Positions 1 through 6,847 of a DNA stretch of 14,981 bases are shown here, in pieces (positions within the stretch are counted from its first letter, which is position 1; each line of letters starts with the position of its first letter). The DNA is from JOPF136 sp035517515. GTDB taxonomy: Bacteria > Acidobacteriota > Terriglobia > Acidiferrales > UBA7541. The notes beneath the pieces were generated by a model. The model was not told the DNA's origin, ran no database searches, and saw only the letters and a program-made list of their open reading frames with translations. The DNA lies in NCBI GenBank assembly GCA_035517515.1, contig DATIYQ010000017.1:1-14981 (forward strand), in the 5' to 3' direction. A program made the position numbers and the translations under genes.

Positions 1-2210
1 GTCGGCTGCTGCTCGCCCAGGGCCGCGTACACCAGGGCAATCAAATAGGGCGGGACGTAGGACTTTCTGGTGGACGCCTCCAGCCGGGCCAGCACCTGGC
101 GCGCCTCGGCGGTTTTTCCCGCCCGGGCGTAGGCGCGGCCCAGCTCCGCCAGGCGCGAAGCGTCGCCGCCGGACCATTCGACGGCCAGCCGGCAATGTTC
201 GATGGCCTGCTCCGTGGCGCCCAGCATCAGCCGCGCGGAGCCCAGACATTCCTGCGCTCCCACGGACTTTGAATCCAGCTCCAGCGCCTTCTGGCACTGC
301 TCGATGGCCTCGGGGTAGCGCCGCGCGTAGTAGTACACCCACCCGCCGGTGATGCGGCTGGCCAGGAAGAGCGGATCCAGCGACTGCGCGGTCTGAATTT
401 GCTGGATGGCCCCGCCGGTATCGCTTTCCGCGGAGAGGAACATGGAGTAGGTCCGATGCGCCTCCGCGTCGCTGGGATTGAGCCGCAGCGCCTCCTTGAA
501 TTCCTTTTCCGCCCCGGCGCGGTCCCAGTCTCCGTAATAGAGAATGTTTCCGGCGGCGCGGTGGGCTTGGGCCAGGCCCGGGTCGAGCCGCAGCGCGGTT
601 TGCGCGGCTTCTTTCGCTTTGCGAATCGCCTCGGTGGCGGGCATCTCCAGATTGGACGAGTAATATTCGGCCAGGCCCGCATAGGCTGCCGCGTATTGCG
701 GATCGAGCTGCACCGCGCGCTCGAAATACTGTCCGGCGAGGCGGCGCTGCTCGTAGGTGCCGCGAAGCAGGTAACTGCCCCGCAGGTAGGCCTCCTGGGC
801 TTCCGGGTTCGCGGGTCCGCGGCCGCCCGGGCGGGGCGGCTCCTTGCCCGCGGGCCCCCCCTGAATCTTGTTGATGATGGCCGCGGCCAGCTGGCCCTGC
901 AGGTCGAGCGCATCGCTCACGTTGCTCTCGTAGCTTTTGGACCACACCTGCGTATCCGTGGGGGCGTACACCAGGCGGGCGGTGATGCGGGTGCGGTTGC
1001 CGGAGCGCCACACCGATCCCTCCACGATTCCGTCCACCTGCAGCTCGCGGGCGATCTCCCCGAGCTTTTTGTCGCCTCCACGATATTGCATCACCGAGGT
1101 TCGCGAAATAACGCGCAGCGCGCCCATCTGGCCCAGATCCGTGATCAGCCAGTCGGTCATGCCGTCCACCAGGTATTCCTGTTCAGGATCATGGGAAAGA
1201 CTCGTGAACGGCAGCACGGCGAGGGAATGAATGACCGCTCTGGAATCGGCCCGGCTGCGCACGAACCACCAGCCGGCCGCGGCGCTTACGGCTACGGCGG
1301 CCGCGAGGAGTGCCGCGAGGAGCGGTTTTCGCGGGCGGCGCCCGGAACTGGCCGCGGTCACGTTGATGAGCGAAGTGCTGGCGCCCAGCCGCCGCAGGTC
1401 GGCCACGATTTCCCGCGCGGATTGGTAGCGATGGTCGGGATCCTTCTCCAGACATTTCAGGATCACGCCTTCCAACCCCGGAGAGATGTGCGGATTGAGG
1501 GCGCTGGGGGCGCGCGGCACCTGGTGCAGAATGGCGGCGAGTTGGCGCTGCGGTTCGCGTTCGAGGGGAAACATGCGCTGGCCGGTGGCCATCTCATAGA
1601 GTACGGCGCCCGCGGCGTAGAGGTCGCTGCGCGTATCCGGGGGCGAGCCGCTGAGTTGTTCCGGAGCCATGTAGGGCAGCGTGCCCGCGGCGTCGCGGAG
1701 TAAGGACTCGGTTTGCGTGGGCAGGGAATCGCCGGCGGGACCTAGAAATCTGGCGAGGCCGAAATCCAGCACTTTCAGGCGTCCGTCGGGGGTGACCCGC
1801 AGGTTTCCCGGCTTCAAGTCGCAGTGGATTACGCCCTGCTCATGCGCCGCGGCCAGCCCCTCTGCGAGTTGCGCGCCGAGGGTGAGGATATCCTTTTCCG
1901 GCATGGGGCCAGAAGCCAGCCGGTCGGAGAGCGTGACTCCAGATACGCATTCCATCACCAGGAAGTCGGCTTGCGGTTCGGAGACGAAATCGTGAACGGT
2001 GGCGATATTCGGATGGTTGAGCTTGGAAAGCGTGAGGGCTTCCTGCCGGAATCGTTTGCGCGCCGCGTCGTCCGCCAGGGTGCCGGCGGGGAGCACTTTC
2101 ACCGCCACGTCGCGGTCCAGATGCTGGTCGCGCGCGCGGTAGACCTCGCCCATGCCCCCGCTGCCGATTTTTTCCAGGATGCGAAAGTGTCCGAGGGTAC
2201 GACCGATCAT
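1..2210 (-). CDS. Receptor-like Ser/Thr protein kinase with TolB-like and TPR domains (3' end outside window)
   Basis: At least 736 residues, starting at ATG 2210-2208 and open through the left edge. Residues 8-270 are a PknB-type kinase domain: glycine loop GSGGMGEV (16-23), lysine K38 in VAVKVL, E57 in RQEAL, catalytic loop HCDLKPGN (129-136), DFG 149-151, then the APE-type motif MAPEQ. A hydrophobic Ala/Leu-rich stretch at about 300-318 ending in GWWFVR is a single membrane span. About 325-445 resembles the TolB-N/FlgO-like domain often found in such kinases (SLAVLPF...DGMTDWLI...VISRTSVM). From about 465 to the edge there are roughly six TPR repeats (for example YFERAVQLDPQYAAAYAGLA). The architecture suggests a cytoplasmic kinase with extracytoplasmic TolB/TPR sensor part. 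The catalytic loop has Cys instead of Arg (HCD rather than HRD), making it a non-RD kinase by sequence. Ligand and substrate are unknown. No strong ribosome-binding site precedes the start. Confidence 0.93.
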   Translation of the reverse strand, partial: MIGRTLGHFRILEKIGSGGMGEVYRARDQHLDRDVAVKVLPAGTLADDAARKRFRQEALTLSKLNHPNIATVHDFVSEPQADFLVMECVSGVTLSDRLASGPMPEKDILTLGAQLAEGLAAAHEQGVIHCDLKPGNLRVTPDGRLKVLDFGLARFLGPAGDSLPTQTESLLRDAAGTLPYMAPEQLSGSPPDTRSDLYAAGAVLYEMATGQRMFPLEREPQRQLAAILHQVPRAPSALNPHISPGLEGVILKCLEKDPDHRYQSAREIVADLRRLGASTSLINVTAASSGRRPRKPLLAALLAAAVAVSAAAGWWFVRSRADSRAVIHSLAVLPFTSLSHDPEQEYLVDGMTDWLITDLGQMGALRVISRTSVMQYRGGDKKLGEIARELQVDGIVEGSVWRSGNRTRITARLVYAPTDTQVWSKSYESNVSDALDLQGQLAAAIINKIQGGPAGKEPPRPGGRGPANPEAQEAYLRGSYLLRGTYEQRRLAGQYFERAVQLDPQYAAAYAGLAEYYSSNLEMPATEAIRKAKEAAQTALRLDPGLAQAHRAAGNILYYGDWDRAGAEKEFKEALRLNPSDAEAHRTYSMFLSAESDTGGAIQQIQTAQSLDPLFLASRITGGWVYYYARRYPEAIEQCQKALELDSKSVGAQECLGSARLMLGATEQAIEHCRLAVEWSGGDASRLAELGRAYARAGKTAEARQVLARLEASTRKSYVPPYLIALVYAALGEQQP

Positions 2211-2385
2211 CGCCAGAGGCCTGCCGCCCCGCAGTTTGCGCGTTCGAGCGATGTTAGGCGGGGCCCCCGGGCAAGTCAACGCGCCGCAAAATCGTGTTGC
2301 ACCAGTTGCACAGGCGGCATCGCCAGGCCCCGGGAGAGTGGCCGCCCCGCTGCGGTTCAGTTAAACTGGAATTCGCAAACGTTGC

Positions 2386-2476
<91 letters not shown>

Positions 2477-2531
2477 ACTTCAGGCCCGAATCAGAGGACG
2501 AACCTGCCCTCCCGCCGCACGGTGGGCTTGT

Positions 2532-2576
2532 GTCAACGGTGGGTTCGTTGACTTGCGTGCTCCAGGTACCTAAGAT
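2532..2576 (+). promoter_or_regulatory. Candidate promoter with palindromic operator for the island kinase
   Basis: A -35-like TTGACT (2548-2553) and -10-like TAAGAT (2571-2576) are separated by exactly 17 bases. The palindrome GTCAACG-N7-CGTTGAC (2532-2538 and 2546-2552) overlaps the -35 box, the position expected of a repressor site. A transcript from here would begin about 2582-2584, almost at the kinase ATG (2586), and no Shine-Dalgarno sequence is visible, so translation may be nearly leaderless. The same stretch (2533-2547) matches the tRNA T-arm 2442-2456 at 14 of 15 positions. Confidence 0.45.
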
Positions 2577-2585
2577 GGCTGCAAC

Positions 2586-3911
2586 ATGGCGGCCCCTGAC
2601 ACGCTCATCGGTCAGACCGTCTCGCACTACCGCGTGCTCCGCAAGCTCGGCGGTGGTGGCATGGGCGTTGTTTATGAAGCCGAAGATCTCAGCTTGGGTC
2701 GTCATGTCGCCCTGAAGTCCCTACCTGACGACATGGCTCGTGATCCCCAAGCGCTGGAGCGCTTTCGGCGCGAGGCCAAGGCCGCTTCTGCGTTGAATCA
2801 TCCCAACATCTGCACAATCTACGAAATCGGCGAGCAGGATGGACGCATCTTTCTCGCGATGGAATTTCTCGATGGGCAGACCCTCAAGCATTGCATTTCC
2901 GGCAAGCCGCTACCGCTCGACGACACGCTGGAACTGGGGATGGAGATTGCGGATGCGCTCAGTACAGCACACGCGCAAGGCATCGTCCATCGAGACATCA
3001 AACCAGCCAACATTTTCGTGACGGAACGCGGGCATGCCAAAGTGCTCGACTTCGGACTGGCCAAGGTCTTGCCAACGGGAAGAAACGCGAATCTTTCCGC
3101 GATGCCCACTGCCAGCGAATTAGAGCAATTGACTCGGCCCGGCGCTGCAATCGGAACGCTGATGTACATGTCGCCTGAGCAAGTGCGCGGCGAACAGTTG
3201 GATGCCCGGAGCGATCTATTTTCCTTTGGCGCGGTGCTTTACGAGATGGGCACGGGGACGATGCCGTTTAGGGGGCACACGGCTGGAGTCATCGCAGAGT
3301 CGATTTTGAACCGTGCGCCGACAGCGCCTGTACGGCTGAATCCCGATCTACCACTGAAATTGGAAGAGATCATCACGAAGGCCTTGGAGAAAGATCGGAA
3401 GCTGCGATACCAGAACGCCGCTGACTTTCGCGCGGACTTGCAGCGGTTGTCCAGGCCCAGCGACAGGGCATCTCCGACCGTTTCAGCGCGTGACCAACCC
3501 AAAGGCACGGTTCGTGGGCGCCACACAATTGCGGCAGCGCAGTTCGTTTACGCTCTCCCATTTGTTTGCACCTGGTTTGAGGGCGCGCGCACAATGGGAA
3601 GGGGTCTGCCTTCCGGGGTCGGGTGGACGGCGATGATCGTGATTTGGCTACTGTCCCTAGGTTTAGTCGCCATTTATCTTGCAACGGCGTGGAGAATAGG
3701 CAGAAGTCAAAAGGACGCGTTGCAGTCCTTTCTTCGATGGTTTCCAGTTCATTTGTTCCTAGACTGGCTTGGGCTTGCAGCATTTATAGGCATGGCCGCC
3801 AAGTTTAATTTTCTTGTCTTCTACTTACTCTCGCTACCTGTTTTGTGCTGCTTACCGTTTTACCAGAAACATTTGGCGAAAAAGCTTTGGCTAGCACCCA
3901 TTGGATCTTAG
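2586..3911 (+). CDS. Ser/Thr protein kinase with C-terminal multi-helix membrane domain
   Basis: 441 residues. Residues 15-290 form a complete PknB-type kinase domain: GGGGMGVV (22-29), K44 in VALK, E63 in RREAK, catalytic HRDIKPAN (135-142), DFG 155-157, GTLMYMSPEQ (190-199), DLFSFG (210-215). All catalytic residues are present, so it should be active. Instead of the single span plus TPR part common in these kinases, residues 310-441 hold about four hydrophobic segments (roughly 315-332, 346-368, 386-405, 408-425) with a short basic tail; I do not recognise this module. The DNA for it is clearly poorer in GC (about 43-48% from 3661 to 3900) than the kinase part (37 of 60 at 2701-2760), suggesting a different origin. 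The gene is the first in the tRNA-Ser island. Kinase function is well supported; the role of the membrane domain is unknown. Confidence 0.92.
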   Translation: MAAPDTLIGQTVSHYRVLRKLGGGGMGVVYEAEDLSLGRHVALKSLPDDMARDPQALERFRREAKAASALNHPNICTIYEIGEQDGRIFLAMEFLDGQTLKHCISGKPLPLDDTLELGMEIADALSTAHAQGIVHRDIKPANIFVTERGHAKVLDFGLAKVLPTGRNANLSAMPTASELEQLTRPGAAIGTLMYMSPEQVRGEQLDARSDLFSFGAVLYEMGTGTMPFRGHTAGVIAESILNRAPTAPVRLNPDLPLKLEEIITKALEKDRKLRYQNAADFRADLQRLSRPSDRASPTVSARDQPKGTVRGRHTIAAAQFVYALPFVCTWFEGARTMGRGLPSGVGWTAMIVIWLLSLGLVAIYLATAWRIGRSQKDALQSFLRWFPVHLFLDWLGLAAFIGMAAKFNFLVFYLLSLPVLCCLPFYQKHLAKKLWLAPIGS

Positions 3912-3912
3912 G

Positions 3913-3993
3913 CGCCTCACCCTGTGGACAGACGCCGACCCCGACATTCCCATCTACAAGCAGGCCAAGGCGGAGTCCGCGAAGCTGCAATAG
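3913..3993 (+). pseudogene. Stranded C-terminal tail of a kinase/TPR protein
   Basis: Immediately after the kinase stop, in another frame, 26 codons read RLTLWTDADPDIPIYKQAKA and end EAKLQ-like (ESAKLQ) before TAG at 3991-3993. Tails of the form LWKDADPDIPILKEAKAEYAKL are, from memory, the usual C-terminus of acidobacterial kinase-TPR proteins. The frame is closed just upstream (TAG at 3892-3894) with no start codon or ribosome-binding site, so this is a remnant. It suggests the neighbouring kinase once had a TPR region that was lost when the membrane module arrived. Confidence 0.55.
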
Positions 3994-4092
3994 TTGCAGT
4001 CAACTTTCGCCTATGCATTTTTGTGTAAACTCCTGTGTCGGGGACTCGGACATTTGGTCTCCGGGCAAGCGCCGAATAAGATACAACACCCT

Positions 4093-4395
4093 CTAGATTA
4101 AATTGTTCTCTGCAAAGGTTGTGTTTTCCGAACGATGGGGGACATGCCCGGCTTCCTCCAACGCAGAGCGCCGATTTAATGCGGTGTATTGAGGCTCGTT
4201 AATCAGATGAGATGAGAAGGCCGGTCTTCGCGGGATGCGATACGCTCCCAGTGTTTCGACGTGCTCGAGGCACGAAGGAGGCGGACGCTGGAGGTTGAGC
4301 GCAAACAGATCGTCAATCTGGATTTTGCCGAGACGCAGCATTGTCGCTTGATAACCGGAATCGTACTGATTCGCGATCTGACTTACGGACATCAT
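4093..4395 (-). CDS. Hypothetical protein coupled to the LexA-like gene
   Basis: A 100-residue frame beginning MMSVSQIANQYDSGYQ. Its ATG (4395-4393) overlaps the stop codon of the upstream LexA-like gene as ATGA, the typical arrangement for translational coupling, which is the main reason to accept it. The protein is soluble, without signal peptide or membrane segment; the central part (LEHVETLGAYRIPRRPAFSS) has mixed, protein-like composition. I do not recognise a family. An upstream in-frame TTG at 4413-4411 would lengthen it by six residues, but the ATGA start is preferred. Confidence 0.5.
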   Translation of the reverse strand: MMSVSQIANQYDSGYQATMLRLGKIQIDDLFALNLQRPPPSCLEHVETLGAYRIPRRPAFSSHLINEPQYTALNRRSALEEAGHVPHRSENTTFAENNLI

Positions 4396-4643
4396 TGTGA
4401 TCGCCTCGCGCAAAGGCGCAATTGTTCCGGCTGCAATGTTGGTCGGATGCTCCGCGCCATGCCTGGCTCCCTCGTGATCAGCCCGCGCCGTTCGAGCGCA
4501 GGGATCATCTGATGCACGCTTGGCGGCGTGAGACGGAAAAATTGCCCCATTTCGGCTTCCGCAGGCGGGCGTCCGTGCAGGGTTGCGTAGTGACGAATGA
4601 ACGCCAGGAACTGGCCTTGTCGCGATGTGTAAGGCTGCTTCAT
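4392..4643 (-). CDS. LexA-like winged-helix DNA-binding protein
   Basis: 83 residues from ATG 4643-4641, chosen because GGAAGGG lies just upstream and because relatives start MKxxYTxRQ. An alternative ATG at 4682 would add 13 unconvincing residues. The protein is a single winged helix similar to the N-terminal domain of LexA: TSRQGQFLAFIRHY (helix 1), GRPPAEAEMGQFF (helix 2), LTPPSVHQMIPALERRGLI (recognition helix and following turn), TREPGMARSIRP (wing). It has no protease domain, so it is a stand-alone DNA-binding protein, not an SOS LexA. Small proteins of this type are frequent in acidobacterial accessory DNA. It lies 64 bases downstream of the ribbon-helix-helix fragment and overlaps the next gene by ATGA. 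It could act on the palindrome upstream of the island kinase, but that is only a guess. Confidence 0.78.
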   Translation of the reverse strand: MKQPYTSRQGQFLAFIRHYATLHGRPPAEAEMGQFFRLTPPSVHQMIPALERRGLITREPGMARSIRPTLQPEQLRLCARRSQ

Positions 4644-4707
4644 CACCCTTCCAGACCAGGCGTCTGCCGTCTGCGACGCCATTGCGCCGACCCGTAGGCC
4701 GCCCTAT

Positions 4708-4938
4708 TCATCTTGCCCTCTTGAGACGCTTGAACCCCTCGACAATAGACATGCGCATGAGGACCTGATAGGGGACTCCGCGAGCCCTCGCCTCAGACTT
4801 CAGCTCCGCGATCAGCCCCGGATCGAGGGCCACCGAAGTCGGCTGCTTGCGTTTCCGCGCCCTGACCCGGGACCGCTCGCGCCGCCGGGTCGAGGAGGAC
4901 TTGACCTTTGCTTGGGAGATCGGGGAAGGAGGCGGCAC
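4708..4938 (-). pseudogene. Ribbon-helix-helix (CopG/antitoxin-like) protein, probably with a lost 5' end
   Basis: An open frame of 76 codons from GTG 4938-4936. Only the part from about residue 32 looks like a real protein: PTSVALDPGLIAELKSEARA followed by RGVPYQVLMRMSIVEGFKRL has the beta strand and two helices of a CopG-type ribbon-helix-helix domain, as found in many antitoxins and small repressors. The first 31 residues are Arg/Ser/Lys-rich and lie antiparallel over the start of a protein-like frame on the other strand, so they are probably read-through of unrelated DNA. No ATG or ribosome-binding site starts the domain. No toxin gene is recognisable next to it. It may still be translated from the GTG; a truncated gene is the better reading. 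Confidence 0.6.
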
Positions 4939-5377
4939 GCTCTCGAGTACTTCGGATCAGGAAATCAGCTTTGAGGCTCCGGATTCGCCAGTTCTCGTGC
5001 GTTTGTCCGTCACAGACTCGCAGGGCGATATACGCTGTGGTGCAGAGGCCCTGATCACGGTTACTGACAGCCTCGATGTCTCCGTGACCCCCTCGGTCGT
5101 CAATGCGCGTGGGCTTCCGGGATACACCTTCGAACGGGCCACCGGGGAATTATGGCGCTCGCGATTCGATGCCGTCCGCAACCTGATTGTGGTGAACAGC
5201 GGCCACCGCGATTTTGTCTTCGCCACGCGCAGTGGTGCGCTTCAGCTGCGCTATCTCGTCCGCCTCTACGTGAAGGAGTTGGTGCTCAGAAACTTTGCTG
5301 GAATGCAGGCCGAACAAATAGCAGAGCGGATGATTGAGCTCTCCCTTTATGTCGAGGAAAAATTAAAGTTCTCTTGA
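4847..5377 (+). pseudogene. C-terminal fragment of a large protein, possibly a GHKL-type ATPase relative
   Basis: A frame of 176 codons from TTG 4847 (open back to 4772, without ATG or ribosome-binding site) that reads like the C-terminal third of a bigger protein. Notable parts: LRFRAL...DRSRRRVEEDLTFAWEI at the start, an Ig-like beta-rich stretch (about 25-75), then GLPGYTFE, NLIVVNSGHRDFVFATRS (about 115-132) and a helical end LQLRYLVRLYVKELVLRNFA. From memory the GHRDFVFA block occurs in the C-termini of some proteins with an Hsp90/histidine-kinase-type ATPase domain, but I hold this weakly. The expected N-terminus is absent; upstream DNA belongs to a ribbon-helix-helix gene on the other strand. 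A truncation is therefore likely. Confidence 0.6.
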
Positions 5378-5578
5378 AGCGTTGCGCGGTAGGCCTAGAC
5401 AGAAAAATTCCAGGTGGCTTGATCCGGATGGTCGAAGCGACGGCTACGCCACGCTTGGTATCGCTTCCTACCTTCCGGCGATACCAAGGAACAGCAGGAG
5501 ATCATGGACAGGATTGCGGAGCGATTCAAAAGGTTAGGCGGCATGACTCCGGCCCTGGAGAAAAAGATCGGTTTCTGA
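5367..5578 (+). pseudogene. Frameshifted gene remnant
   Basis: Two protein-like pieces sit in adjacent frames. Frame A (from about 5367 to 5476) reads SSLEALRGRPRQKNSRWLDP then DGRSDGYATLGIASYLP; frame B (5477-5578) reads GDTKEQQEIMDRIAERFKRL and ends GGMTPALEKKIGF before TGA. Adding one G near 5476-5478 would join them as SYLP-GDTKEQ, which looks like a one-base deletion. Frame A also overlaps the end of the preceding fragment (EEKLKFS, stop 5375-5377), so all of this may once have been one longer gene. No family recognised. Confidence 0.4.
5454..5488. repeat. 11-bp perfect inverted repeat
   Basis: CTTGGTATCGC (5454-5464) and GCGATACCAAG (5478-5488) are exact reverse complements around a 13-base loop. 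There is no T-run, so a terminator is unlikely. The right arm overlaps the place of the proposed frameshift. It could be a protein-binding site near the island's right end or a small insertion that broke the gene. Confidence 0.6.
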
Positions 5579-5585
5579 ACCTAAT

Positions 5586-5736
5586 TCTTGCTACCGTCTT
5601 GCTACCACTTTTGCGTATTTTCTGGATTTCGGGGTTGCAGCAAATGCTTTGTTTGTGAGTCGCTTGAGAGGGTTCAAAATAAATCCTTGGGATACGATAG
5701 GTTGCGGTATCGAAAAACGCATCCCAACGCGTCCCA
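5586..5736. repeat. Two tandem short repeats resembling integrase arm sites
   Basis: TCTTGCTACC occurs twice at an 11-base period (5586-5595, 5597-5606), and ACGCRTCCCA twice at a 10-base period (5717-5726, 5727-5736). Both lie within 175 bases of the right 20-bp att repeat and inside the island. Short repeats at helical spacing next to the core are typical of arm-type binding sites for tyrosine integrases and excision factors. The region 5579-5757 contains no believable coding sequence. Confidence 0.45.
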
Positions 5737-5757
5737 ACAACAAATTGCGTTGAGCAT

Positions 5758-5777
5758 AATCCCACCCTCTCCGCCAT
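5758..5777 (+). repeat. attR-like direct repeat of the tRNA-Ser 3' end
   Basis: Exact 20-base copy of 2457-2476. The sequence upstream no longer resembles the tRNA, so it is not a second tRNA gene. Downstream the bases (CCTCAG) mark the start of the flanking chromosome, 89 bases before the end of the aldo-keto reductase gene. Confidence 0.85.
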
Positions 5778-5866
5778 CCTCAGCCGTAGAAATCCTCACA
5801 GTCCAAGCCGCCACCTGGCGTTGCAAAGATAAGAACGAAGAGTGTTCCGGCCTTTCCAACCGTGCT

Positions 5867-6847
5867 TCAGGAAAAACCCACTATCGGATGCGGCACATAG
5901 GGCTCTTCCAGGGCCGCAATTTCCTCCGGGGTGAGCTTCAGGGCGAGCGCGGCGATGGCGTCTTCCAGGTGGCCGGGCTTGGACGCTCCGATAATCGGCG
6001 CGGTGACCGCCGGTTTGGAGAGCGCCCAGGCCAGGGCCAGTTGCGCGCGGGGCACTCCGCGTTTTTGGGCGATTTCTCCGACCCGGTCGACCACGCGGCG
6101 GTCGGCGTCGGCGGTCGCGTCGTAGAGCTTTTTGCTGACTTCGTCGGTGGCCATGCGTTCGGACTCTCCGCCCCAGGGACGGGCCAGGCGGCCGCGCGCC
6201 AGCGGGCTCCAGGGCAGCACGCCGATGCCTTCCGCGGCGCAGAGCGGCAGCATCTCTCGCTCCTCTTCGCGATTCAGCAGGTTGTAGTGATCCTGCATGG
6301 TGACGAAGCGCGTCCAGCCGTGCTCGCGGGCAATGTGCAGCGCCTTACAGAATTGCCAGGCAAACATGGAAGAGGCGCCCAGGTAGCGCGCTTTTCCGGC
6401 CTTGACCACGTCGTGCAGCGCTTCGAGCGTTTCTTCGATTGGTGTGTGGTAATCCCAGCGATGGATCTGATAGAGGTCCACGTAAGCCATGCCCAGCCGC
6501 TGGAGGCTGGCATCTATGGCCGCAAAGATGGCCTTGCGCGAAAGGCCCCGGGCATTCGGTCCCTTGCGCTGCGGAAAGAAGACCTTGGTGGCGATCACCA
6601 GTTCATCGCGGCGCCCGAAATCGCGCATGGCCCGGCCCAGAATCTCTTCGCTGGAGCCGTCTGAGTAGCTATTCGAAGTGTCGAAGAAACTGATGCCCAG
6701 CTCGATGGCTTGGCGGAGGAAGGGACGACTCTGCTCCTCCGGCAGCGTCCAGGCGTGCGCGCCGCGCTGCGGTTCGCCGTAGGTCATGCATCCCAGGCAA
6801 ATCCGCGAAACGTCCAGTCCGGTTTTTCCCAGCTTCACGTAGTCCAT
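5867..6847 (-). CDS. yajO: Aldo-keto reductase, YajO type
   Basis: 326 residues, full length for the family. It closely follows E. coli YajO as I remember it: start LGKTGLDVSRICLGCMTYGE, TLPEEQSRP, FFDTSNSYSDGSSEEILGRA, QIHRWDYHTPIEETLEAL, MQDHYNLL, PWSPLARGRL, and the end PHPIVGFS. The AKR tetrad is visible as D56, Y61, K88 and H129, and the cofactor region includes APIIGASK. The fold is a cytoplasmic TIM barrel using NAD(P)H. E. coli YajO has been linked to 1-deoxyxylulose 5-phosphate formation for thiamine synthesis; whether that applies here is inference. The gene stands alone: island on its 3' side, a divergent secreted-protein gene on its 5' side. No clear ribosome-binding site precedes the ATG at 6847. 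Confidence 0.92.
   Translation of the reverse strand: MDYVKLGKTGLDVSRICLGCMTYGEPQRGAHAWTLPEEQSRPFLRQAIELGISFFDTSNSYSDGSSEEILGRAMRDFGRRDELVIATKVFFPQRKGPNARGLSRKAIFAAIDASLQRLGMAYVDLYQIHRWDYHTPIEETLEALHDVVKAGKARYLGASSMFAWQFCKALHIAREHGWTRFVTMQDHYNLLNREEEREMLPLCAAEGIGVLPWSPLARGRLARPWGGESERMATDEVSKKLYDATADADRRVVDRVGEIAQKRGVPRAQLALAWALSKPAVTAPIIGASKPGHLEDAIAALALKLTPEEIAALEEPYVPHPIVGFS

Larger units (their letters stand above)
2477..5777 (+). mobile_element. Decayed tRNA-Ser genomic island, no integrase
   Basis: A 3.3-kb segment lies between two exact 20-bp copies of the tRNA-Ser 3' end. Its composition is patchier and more AT-rich than the flanks; by hand count 3781-3900 has 51 G+C of 120 bases, against roughly 60-65% in the neighbouring genes. 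Contents in order: membrane-tailed Ser/Thr kinase (+), a kinase-tail fragment (+), a 100-aa unknown and a LexA-like protein (both -), a ribbon-helix-helix fragment (-), a large-protein C-terminal fragment (+), a frameshifted remnant (+), tandem repeats, and the right repeat. I find no integrase, transposase or replication gene, so it would be an immobile remnant or a passively mobilised element. Confidence 0.75.

Noticed and set aside
399..1703. Long plus-strand open frame of 434 codons
   Set aside because: It lies antisense to the TolB/TPR part of the kinase. Its translation has no recognisable motifs and is rich in Arg, Gly and Ala as expected for the opposite strand of GC-rich coding DNA.
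4708..4938. Complete toxin-antitoxin pair
   Set aside because: Only a ribbon-helix-helix part is recognisable and no toxin-like gene is adjacent; the winged-helix protein downstream is a DNA-binding protein.
5374..5658. Plus-strand 94-codon frame as an independent gene or integrase remnant
   Set aside because: Its translation lacks family motifs (no Arg...HxxR...Tyr pattern) and the two other frames give more protein-like text.
5758..5777. Second tRNA-Ser gene at the right repeat
   Set aside because: Only 20 bases match; the upstream bases cannot form an anticodon or acceptor stem.
5588..6664. Plus-strand open frame of 358 codons across attR and yajO
   Set aside because: It crosses the island border and is antisense to yajO; no protein-like features.
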